DNA of 64,000 nucleotides from assembly GCF_921293095.1 (NCBI RefSeq), contig NC_060257.1:56456968-56520967 (forward strand), read 5' to 3'. Shown in pieces: positions 55,214 through 64,000 of this stretch. The notes below the pieces were generated by a model. It worked only from the letters and a program-made list of their open reading frames with translations, did not search any database and was not told where the DNA came from. Source of the DNA: Ischnura elegans (Eukaryota; Arthropoda; Insecta; Odonata; Coenagrionidae). The translations under genes were made by a program, and so were the position numbers. Positions within the stretch are counted from its first letter, which is position 1. Each line of letters opens with the position of its first letter.

Positions 55214-58200
55214 CACGTTCCGTGCTGATGACGTAGCGTCTACGTCATGGCAGCCACTACCCAGTGACTGATGACGTAGATGCTACGTCATGATTCCCTT
55301 TTGCGTTATATTCCGCCCTGAGCCCCAGCCACCGCTGTTAGGGTATGGGAGAGGGTCAGTCACCACTCTTCGCCTGTTTGCCGTGCGGAAAGCTCCAAAA
55401 AAAATTTTTTTCGATTTTTTCTGTGTTTTTCTATTTTACCCGGTTTTGCTCTGCAAGGACGTCTTTGGGGGTGGCTTTTTACAATGTATTTTTTTATTAC
55501 TTTCATTTTATAATGCAGAAAACAGTTGTATATTCTCACAATTGTTCTTATACCTTAAAAAAAAACTTTTACAAATATTCAAAACGAAATAATAAAAAGA
55601 TACTTTTACATTTGATGAGGATAGGTAATTACTTTATTACAAGGTATTTTATCTTTCTTAATGACTTTTAACGCAATGATTAGATTGTATTTATTTAATT
55701 GGTTTTTACAAGAAGGAATACAGATATTTTTCCCTTGTTGTTATTTTCATTTTTAACGTCAATTAACGCTATCGTGGTAAATTGCTTATCTGGTTGCCTA
55801 ATTTCGGGCATACTCCAGGTATGTGTATTTTTATCCTTACGATAACAATAAATGCTTCCGTTCTTATACTTTTAAAGTTTCAGAGTGAATTTTATTTGCT
55901 ATGATTTCATCATGGCAAAATTTGTTGTTATCCCTATGTTTATTTGCTGCTATGCATGAAATAATATATTTGCATAGATTTTACAATTACTTCAGTAAAG
56001 TCCTGGTTCCACATTGCAATTTATTTTTACTATTTACATTTCATGCACAATAGCTAGACTTCCCCATCCTTATGTTCACTAGCATTTGAATTAGAGACTC
56101 ATTACTTGATTTTTTCCATAATATCTGAAATACTTACAAGCTTTCTATTTGGCATCCTCCTCAACAAAAAAATGCCTAAGAGAACAATTTCCACTAACCC
56201 AGTCACATGCCGCCGAACTCGGAGAAACTGATCCGGCCCGAGGATATATACATCCGAGGATATAAAATGGGCAATACGTGTCCTGAGGGAAGTTTACTAG
56301 ATGGAAATATTTAGCCATAGAAGAATTTCCCCACTTTTTGGCCTTATTTTGCGTGCTAGAATTATCCAAATCTCCCGTATCTCCAATAATTGAAAAGCTT
56401 GATCTTTATATGACTTGCATTGCTTCAGGAGAGAGAAGTCGCTTGATCAATTCATGTCAATTCTCCAAGCCCTTCAAATCAACAAGAACCTATCTACGGT
56501 CTCTGACTCTAACACTCCTCTGGCCCACTGATTATTCAAAATTAGCCCCATATAGACGCATTCAAGGAAACAATGGAAAAAGTAGTGACCCGCTCAGGTG
56601 ACCTATGTTTGGAAGAGTCTATGATTCCATGGAGAGCTAGGCTGGGATATAGTGAATATATGAGGGGAAAGCGCCAAAGTTACGCAATGAAGTTGTTAAT
56701 GTTGACGGAAGCAAAGGGTTTGGCGCTGCAGGTCCTCCAACTCAGAAGTGTCTGGAAAAGGGCAGTCGCTGAAGATGGTAAACAAATGATGGAGGATCAT
56801 TTTGACTGAGGCTAATCCTTTCATATTGATAACTTTTATAACAATGTAGCCAGTTCTAGATTCCATCCAAATGGGAAACCTAACTTGACGGGGACACTGA
56901 GGACAGGCAAGAAAGTTATTCCTCTTTTGGTGCTCTGCTACGAATTAAATAAAGGTGAGGTGGTGGAGGCCTTTCATGAGTATAAAATCGGTATCCTAAG
57001 GTGGACGGATAAGAGGAAAGTGCGGATGATCATCGCTGAATTCAGTGCAAAAAATGAACGAATCTACGAAAAGGCGAGGGTGCACGCCAAGAAAGCCACA
57101 GGCGGTGGTTGAATATAGCAATTAAAATTGTGGCATCGATCATTGGGATCAAATGATGACTGACTTTCCCATTGAAAGAAAATTCATCAAATGGTACTAA
57201 AAATTGGGAATCCACCTACTGAAATCACTGTTGCTGAAACGTAATTTTTATTCAAAGAAAATTTTTGATAAATTCCTCTCATCGACTTTCTAATTCCAGT
57301 TATAGAATCTCTTATGACAATATCTGTACCTTCGATCCCTTTGAGAAGATAGTCATCCTAGCCTGCCTCAACCAAAACCAAGGGCTTATTAGGACATTTC
57401 CCCGATTATATGAAAAACACGATAGACAGAAAAGACGAAAACAGAAGAGATGTAGGCAGTGCTTCAAGAAGAATGTCCACCAGGATAGATCATATTATAG
57501 CCCCACCTGCCTATCTGATTCTCGATTGTGTCTTGACTGTTTCGAGAAGTATCACAAGAATTTGTGATGCAGAAAATTATTTACCCAGCGGGAAAAAATT
57601 ATTTTTTATGTTTACCTTTTATATTTTCTATTTCAATATTTATTTAAAAAGATATTATTTTATGCAAAGTATTTAGTAACTGAAAAATTATTCTAAAAAT
57701 GCTGGTCAATTTTTGATTTGTAAAACAATATGTTTCATTGCAACAATTCACTGTTTACACAAATTTTCCCTTTCATTTATAAACAAAGGTATATCATTAT
57801 AAAATCTTATCCAGAGGATATCATATCGTTCATAATAATTTTTCCACCATAGGGAGCAACACTTTTGCTGGAAATATTTGTAATACTCGCAATATTTTCT
57901 TTTGAGCAATAAAACATTTAAAATCGTACTTGAATGTATCATTTCCAGATTATAAAAATAATGTTTGCTGCATTGCTATTTCCATTAGTTTTTTCCAGAA
58001 AGCATTAAAGTCTGAACGGGTTTTCGCTACAGTACTGACAAAGAGCAAAGAAATGTGGGAAACATGTAGGTGTGTTGCGGGAAGGTATCAAATGTTTGAC
58101 AGGATACTTAGAAAATTTAAATTTCAAATTTTTAACAAATGAAGGGTTATTTAAAAAAAAAAAGTGCGAAAACATGTAGCAGGCATCACAAATCATAAGA

Positions 58201-58294
58201 TCACGTCGTTAAAATAATAATAAAAAAATACAAATTTTTGCCAAAAAGTCAGCCACAGGGCATTTTCTTCAAAAAACGGTCAGCACGGAATGTG
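55214..58294 (+). mobile_element. piggyBac-family element with both ends, broken transposase
   Basis: TTAA duplications at 55210-55213 and 58295-58298 flank inverted ends CACGTTCCGTGCTGA and (other strand) CACATTCCGTGCTGA. TTAA is the diagnostic piggyBac target. Subterminal palindromes TGACGTAGCGTCTACGTCA and TGACGTAGATGCTACGTCA lie next to the left end (55227-55292). 3081 bp long, with the transposase remnant at about 56290-57567. Confidence 0.9.
56290..57567 (+). pseudogene. piggyBac transposase remnant
   Basis: Recognisable in order: CLEESMIPWRARLGYSEYMR, SYAMKLLMLTEAKGLALQVL, HIDNFYNNVAS, GTLRTGKKVIP, ILRWTDKRKVRMI and IDHWDQMMTDF, and then the Cys-rich tail KRCRQCFKKNV, PTCLSDSRLCLDCFEKYH. 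In piggyBac enzymes the first motif follows the first catalytic Asp, HIDNFY-like carries the second, and the tail binds DNA ends. At least four stops and several frame changes break it. The N-terminal acidic region is not recognisable, so it cannot encode active protein. Confidence 0.85.
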
Positions 58295-58298
58295 TTAA

Positions 58299-60060
58299 CA
58301 GGACCCTATCGAATATGGGTTCAATGAAACTGTTCGTGTCACCCAGTTTTTAAATGCAAAAATTCAATTTTCACAGTGCGTAAGGGTGCATATTTTTATT
58401 TACCTGATGATGTCACTGTTGAAAAATGTTGGGAATGAAGAATTTTTTCAATAAAAAAGTGAAGAGTGCAAAGGTTTTATTTAATTCATTCATCTCGTTG
58501 TTCGATTCGTTCATCTCAACTACAGCAGACTCCCGATTATCCGACTGCGGTTGGTTTATCCTGGTTGCGGATTATCCGTGCATGATTTTCACTCTCACTC
58601 AATTTTTTTCCGCGATCTTTATAAAAAAAAAGAAAATCGGACGAAAAATCATCAGAATTACTGTATTAATGCTAGGATAAACTGGGCTTATTGTTTCTGC
58701 TCATGTCTGTTTACGCACATTTTCTGTTATTTTAGAGTGCTTTTCGGAATCATAAAAAGCTTTCTTTTCCTGATCCTGATCTTTTTAGCATTGATAACGT
58801 GATTGAGCTCATATTCCTAAAGATCAGTGTAATACCTGGTTTCCCAAAACCATGTATCCGTGGCTGCAAGATCACGGATTCTGAAAAGTGGTTTGTGCAA
58901 ATGCTTAGAAACCACTGCGCAACGCCAGAAACTGCATTGTCAGGCAGCACACCGTGTGGTCCCGTCTCGTGCAAGTTGCTCGGGATGCAACTGCAGCGAG
59001 CCACGGATCCGTGATCACTAAGCCCGATTGCACACAACGATGCTTGGAAAAAAGGAGACCAGAAATCCCATGAAGGCAAGGGGCGTGCTGTCGCGCAGCA
59101 GCGGTTCCTATTTATTGTGCGGAGGGTGGGGCCGCACTTCGCGGCGCCCTTCTTCTTCTACCAAAGCTTCCAGAGTTTGTTAATCTTGTAATGTGTGTCG
59201 ACAGTCGGGCTATCCTGTCCTGCCTGAGAGGGGGCTCCTGCCTCCTGTTCGCTATTGAATTGTACTGTGATTGTTTTGTGACATTGATAAAGGATTCGAC
59301 ACGCAATGTGTCCTGGAGGTTCATCCCGTCCGCGGCCAATCTCACCGACCGTCCATCCTGGACTTTACTCCGCTAATATGCCTAGGCCGGCCATCTTGGC
59401 CTGCTCTGGGTATATATACAACTCGGTTGCCTATGCAGCAGGCAACTCAAGATTTTGGGGAGTAATTTTGATTTACTTTAAAGGATTCGAACAGGAATTT
59501 AGCTGATTAATGAATATTTTAATTTTATGGAAACAATTGGGCATATCATTAATTCAACTAACATCGCTTTACCCCCACTTCTGCTGCCAAGTGCTAGCTG
59601 ACAATCTGAGGCATTTTGCAAAATACAAGCTCTTTTCCACCGGATTTTCTTCAATTATTTTCAGTCCATCTTTGGGAGTTCTCACGAGATAAGAAGATGA
59701 ATTGGAATTGCTATCAGGGAGAAACCAAATATTCTGAGAAAATATCCCTTTGCCTGGGACTGTAACAATAAAGATTTATAGCACCACTCATTAATTGTAA
59801 CTTGATATATGCTTTCGGAAAAAAATACCGCATCAACTTCCGAGAAGCTCTGCTGCTCATATCGAGTTTTGCCAGAATGCAAAGTCTCCGACGTATTTTG
59901 ACATTTATTTCTTTGCGTAAAATGCTTAAATAAACTCAGAAATACGTCGTGTTTGGTCCTATTCTTTTCTAAATTACGCGCAAATTACTAATATTTCAAT
60001 TCAATAAAAGTGTAACATCAATTGACGAAAGTCATTCTTAGACACTGTGCTAATAGATGA
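58299..60060. other. No gene recognised; one-ended Tigger-like terminus
   Basis: CAGCAGACTCCCGATTATCC at 58523-58542 followed by GATTATCCGTGCATG resembles a Tigger/pogo end, but the partner end is not found. A diverged palindrome lies at about 58850-59010 (CCGTGGCTGCAAGATCACGG with CCACGGATCCGTGATCAC). Confidence 0.4.
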
Positions 60061-60627
60061 CTCATGCAGCGGTTGACCTCCACAGAAATGGGGAACTTCG
60101 AAGTTGGTAGGAAAAAAAAGGTCAGTGGGGGAAAAAAAAGAGAGGGCCGTAAACACGTTTCTATTGTTCTCGTGTAACTTGGTATTTTTTCGAAGCTAAG
60201 GTCTTCGTAATATGATCCCTGCGCGAGCTGTGACCTTTTTTTTATTTCTAAGAAGAGGAAAGCCTCAGAGGGGGGCGGGCTAGCGCTGAATGGAGAGGGA
60301 TACCGGATCTTGGGAAATGCGCTAATTTCAGTATCCCACGGTACTCACACAGCAGTTGACCTCCAGAAATGGGGAACTTATAAGCAGGTAGCCAGAAAAA
60401 GGTCAGTGGGTGAGAAAAGGGGGGAGGGCGTGAAACACGTTTTTATTGTACTCGTAACTCGACATTTTTTTCGAAGCAGGGGTCTTCGTAATGCGATCCC
60501 TGTGCGAGCTGGGACCTTTTGTTTGATTTTGGAGAAGAGGAAAGCTTCAGAGTGGGTGAGGCGAGTGCTGAATGGAGGGGGATAGCGGATCGTGGGAAAT
60601 GCCCTAAGGTTGCTATCCCACGGCACT
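60061..60627 (+). repeat. Tandem duplication, about 283-bp unit
   Basis: Copy 1 (60061-60343) and copy 2 (60344-60627) share GCAGYNGTTGACCTCC, AAATGGGGAACTT, AAACACGTTT, GGTCTTCGTAAT, GATCCCTGNGCGAGCTG and TATCCCACGG in order, at about 80% identity. Confidence 0.9.
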
Positions 60628-60849
60628 GAGGTTCTCCTGGTGGGGGGAATCGGGGATTTTCGGATTTTTTCACCCGACCATTTTCGGTTCCCCTCGTAGA
60701 ACTCTTTTCACCGCTAAAATCCACGAATTTGATGTACTTTGTCAACTTGCGTAAAACGGCGCTGCGAGCACTAAATGACTACAGTTCTCTACATTTTTCC
60801 AATTCAACTACCAACGACGTACGTGCGACAGTGTGTGACGCGAAATTCA

Positions 60850-60970
60850 AAGTATTCGAGGTATTCGAGACGGTACTTTTCGCATAACTATTCGAAACCT
60901 CGAATATCGAATACTTTCTATTATTCGAGGTATTCGAGTATTCGCGGATACTATTCGCACATCTCTAGGA
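60850..60970 (+). repeat. TATTCGAG-rich repeat
   Basis: Variants of TATTCGAGG are scattered and partly inverted (CCTCGAATA) in about 110 bp, ending ATTCGCACATCTCTAGG, a common ending of arthropod repeat copies. No coding sequence. Confidence 0.6.
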
Positions 60971-63275
60971 TATAGTATAGCCTTGCATCAAAATGAAAAT
61001 ATGCAGGTTTTTTTGCACCCTATTTTATTTTTTAAAAGAAATCGTGGGAAACATCAAAGGAGAGTGAACTCATGCATGAATATAATCCATAAACCAAATA
61101 ATCAGGAGTCTGCTGTCTATATTTCATCTTCAGTTTCAGAAAATAACTTGGGCATGTGAATCTTGAAGATCATTTTTGCAATGTCTCAACGTTCTTTCAT
61201 TAGAATAATTACCTTGGAGTGAAATCTGACCTTAAAGCCTTAATTTAAAAGCAGTGTAGTTGTGTTGGTCTTTGCCTCACAGCTACACAGAAGGCCCACA
61301 GATATAAAAAAAAGTTTTAGCTCAGTAGAAAGTGTGGTTGGGAAATTTTGAAACTTAAACTACATGTGAGTAGTTATTGATTTATAAAACGTCGTTGGTG
61401 ATTAAATAAAATAACCTTTACTGTCAATGCTTCAAAACTTTAATCTCCTAAATATTCATCAAAACAGCATATCTTTAGGAAAATTATTATAAATTTGAAC
61501 TCCTTCAATACACAACTGTGAGTTGATACATCAACAACAAAGAGGCAGTGACTGTTTACCATGAAACATTTGAAGGCTACACATCATCCTGACAATACTT
61601 CTGACGGAATTGTTCTTGCATACAGTATTCAGTTAATAGGATTTTTTTAATAGCATAAATAGTCTGGACAACTCCTACTTGCATGATTGCTGTTTCATTA
61701 GATAAAACACATGTAAATATTTTTTATTATTAAAACCTAGAGATTGTTACAGAGATAAAATCTTTTAAAATTGGGACAGTTGACAATACAAAAAAGTTAT
61801 AAAACAAAATTTTACCCTAAAATATTCACAGCTAGCGTTTCACGGGACAGTCAACAAAATCTCTTCTGAGCAACAAATGAAGGAGAAAATAAAATATTAC
61901 ATTTTCCATGAAATATTGAGTAATAACCAACATTCTTGAGATTTAAGAAACAAGCTGTATTTGATGACTTACTTTCTTAAACGACTGCCTGAATGAAAAA
62001 ATCTATATACAATACAACCTTCAACAAAAAAAAACAAAATTATAACTTCGAATTTCAATCATAAATAGCTACACACTCAAAAACTAGAGCAAGTATTCAA
62101 CAATATGACAAGTTGTCAGAAATATAACAAAAATAAAAAGGCCAATCAGTCTGATATTGGATTGGATGGGAAGACCAAATTTTTTTTTTTCAGTTCACAT
62201 AATTTAGGGAAAATTTTAACAAATAATGGCCTGATTACCATTACACGTACGCTTAAGCAATTAGCATAATTCATCGAAAAGTGTCAAGGTACAGCATATT
62301 AAGACAAATGGTAAAATGTTAAACCCTTTTTGACTAGCTGATTCAGTAATGCGGAAACAATTAGAAGATATACTGTCTAAAACAGTTTGATGTATGATAT
62401 ACAGCATTAAAATTAATGGCGGAATTTAAAGTTTAATATATTTTAGATTGGTGACATCAAATCTCTGAAGCAGCACCTAATAAAATTAAAAAACATGGGA
62501 GAAACTTCTAACCTATAAAATTTAAAAGACCATAATTGGAACGTCTATACTCAGAGAGGATGAAAGGCCACTAAAGAAGAATGAAAAAAGCCCGTTTAAA
62601 AAAACAATAGCCGAAATAAACCTTCGAAGGACTAAACAATACTTCTAAGACAACCAGAAGTCTAACTCTGTACAGATTATTAAATAGCTAAAATTACTGT
62701 TTTTTTGTACATTAAACATCACATTTGGTCTCATTCCATGGACCAAAAACGTAATGATGGATGCAAGATTTAGCTAAATACAGTGAATGGAAAATTTAGT
62801 AACATTCCAACTGAAGAAAATTGATCGCAAGGTGATTAAAAAATTATGCGATCATCATTTTGTTAAGGATTCAGTCTTTCAATGAGAATTAAGATATCAG
62901 TGCCTTGATGAAAGGCAAATGATAGCTGGACAAACAATACAATAAAAACATATTCCACAAAAAAAAAACCAATTTTTTGCAAAGGAAAATTTTCCCTCAC
63001 AACCGCATCGGCACATGCATTCATTCCTGCCACAACCTTTGACCAGCTACCCTTTCAGTCAAAAAATTTGAACATAAAATTGATCAAAAAAAAAGTTCAT
63101 ACATAATAGATGCCGATGAAGTGATTTTAAATACGTGATTCCTTGTCTGAGCAGAGAACATTTGGCAGTAGTACAATTTATTTTTTTACAGGCCACATTG
63201 ACAAATATGTACTCAGTTGTCGCCATTTGATATGGTCATCGCCAACCAGTTTACCATTTCCGCAGCACTCATTAG
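60971..63275 (-). other. Probable 3' UTR of the minus-strand gene
   Basis: 2.3 kb after the stop codon with no frame longer than about 60 codons and none of the repeat families found elsewhere in the window. Minus-strand AATAAA signals occur at 63177-63182 (94 bases after the stop), near 61725 and near 61025. I cannot tell which is used; the lack of transposons is the reason to suspect a long UTR. Confidence 0.35.
63177..63182 (-). terminator. Candidate polyadenylation signal
   Basis: AATAAA on the minus strand, 94 bases beyond the stop codon, followed by a T- and G-containing stretch. It is the nearest signal to the coding exon. Confidence 0.35.
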
Positions 63276-63758
63276 CTACGCTTCACCTTCAGGCGATGAG
63301 GCTGGGGCAGGTGGAGGGGAGATGGAAGCGAAAGGTGCTTCAAAGCATGGAGGAGCGAGACGAAATGGGTTGGTCATCAGCGTACACGGAAAATCAAAAC
63401 GGGCAGGGGGTAGACGGAAGGGTACGACAGGAGACGGAGGGCGTAGCTGTGGAGTGCTCGCTCGGATAGGTGACGAAGCACCGGAAGTCATTTCCGAGTT
63501 GTTGGAAGCAGGCAATGATGGCAAGTTTGAGGTGAGGGAAGGAGGGGATCCCATGAAAGAGGACGTGGAAGGATTTTCCGACGGAGTGCCGGGCGACTGA
63601 ATCGATAGCGAATTGAGGGAAGAGAGGAGCTCACGGACTTCGTCGTCGACTTCTTTGGGCGATGAGGAAAGGTTGAGCCGTGATGAGAATGCCGTGAGCA
63701 ATTCAGCCTCAGTTTCTCTTCCTCTCTTGTTCAGATATTCCTGGAGCATTTCGATAAC
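63276..63758 (-). CDS. Terminal coding exon of an unidentified Ser/Pro-rich protein
   Basis: 160 codons plus stop on the minus strand. The acceptor is GGAAATAG|G (AG at 63759-63760). The phase 0 start VIEMLQEYLNKRGRETEAEL joins in frame to DSYYQ in the exon before. The first 55 residues are charged and probably helical (LLTAFSSRLN, VDDEVRELLSSLN). The rest is Ser/Pro-rich and low-complexity (SPGTPSENPSTSSFMGSPPS, SPPPAPASSPEGEA), probably disordered and possibly phosphorylated at SP sites. No domain I can name. GC-rich codon use, like exons 1-3 of the protease homolog. It is probably a real gene because of the splice fit. Confidence 0.75.
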   Translation of the reverse strand, partial: VIEMLQEYLNKRGRETEAELLTAFSSRLNLSSSPKEVDDEVRELLSSLNSLSIQSPGTPSENPSTSSFMGSPPSLTSNLPSLPASNNSEMTSGASSPIRASTPQLRPPSPVVPFRLPPARFDFPCTLMTNPFRLAPPCFEAPFASISPPPAPASSPEGEA

Positions 63759-63983
63759 CTATTTCCGAGATACACCAAAACAGGGAAAATTAGTCAAAAT
63801 GGCAATCAAGTATTCAATTTTACCCTTAACTCATTCGCATCCACGAGAGGTACTGGTACGCGGCTAGAAGCTGGCCACAAACACCACAAGCATATCGATA
63901 CGCAGAATGCATAGTGATATCAATCAGTTGATCCTGCTGCTATCTTATGAGTTTTTTAAAAAGTTTTTGGCGAGACAGTGTAC

Positions 63984-64000
63984 CTGATAGTAGCTGTCAT
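63984..64000 (-). CDS. Last bases of the preceding coding exon (partial)
   Basis: The minus strand reads GACAGCTACTATCAG|GTACACT, encoding DSYYQ before a donor at 63983, in phase with the terminal exon. The intron is 225 bp (63759-63983). The rest of the exon lies beyond the window. Confidence 0.6.

Noticed and set aside
55290-55671. Phe/Lys-rich frames near the left end of the piggyBac element
   Set aside because: Low-complexity T-rich DNA. The transposase motifs begin about 700 bp later in other frames.
58405-58440. CCTGATGATG followed by TTGAAAAATG, hammerhead-like words
   Set aside because: No stem II can be drawn between the two words and the GAAAC context is missing. Too weak to claim.

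Overview
The window is nuclear DNA from an animal, almost certainly an arthropod and probably an insect. It is AT-rich, introns have GT-AG borders, most of it is decayed transposon sequence, and it contains a CLIP-domain serine protease homolog, a family known from arthropods. I cannot place the species. I see no bacterial or organellar genes, rRNA or CRISPR array, and every tRNA-like sequence looks like a SINE rather than a tRNA gene.

Regions: 1-35.8 kb has no gene I can support. It is a graveyard of LINE fragments, tRNA-derived SINEs, non-autonomous DNA transposons (hAT-, Tigger/pogo- and Harbinger-like) and fold-back elements. From 35.8 to 53.1 kb lies the main gene, a plus-strand secreted CLIP-domain serine protease homolog. 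It has seven coding exons (596 codons plus stop) and a possible 5' UTR exon with a TATA/initiator promoter. Its first three introns hold many transposons. From 53.6 to 58.3 kb are a hAT MITE, a TA-flanked MITE, a 470-bp fold-back and a piggyBac element with both ends and TTAA duplications but a broken transposase. From 60.06 to 60.63 kb is a tandem duplication. From about 61 to 64 kb, on the minus strand, is the 3' end of a second gene: the terminal coding exon, the last bases of the exon before it, and a candidate long 3' UTR. I do not recognise this protein.

The main gene encodes a signal peptide, a Pro/Gly/His-rich stretch, a Ser/Thr-rich linker, a six-cysteine CLIP domain and a chymotrypsin-fold domain. 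Catalytic His is kept, but Asp is replaced by Asn and Ser by Gly, so the protein should be a non-catalytic cofactor. Homologs of this type act in prophenoloxidase activation and immune recognition in insect blood.

The most unusual theme is a recurring short RNA-like motif near the ends of several unrelated fold-back elements: CUGANGA, then a U, a stem-loop and GAAAC followed by a tiny loop. It resembles the hammerhead ribozyme core reported in Penelope-like retroelements. One intronic element (39.1-39.44 kb) carries three copies, two of them in a 48-bp tandem.
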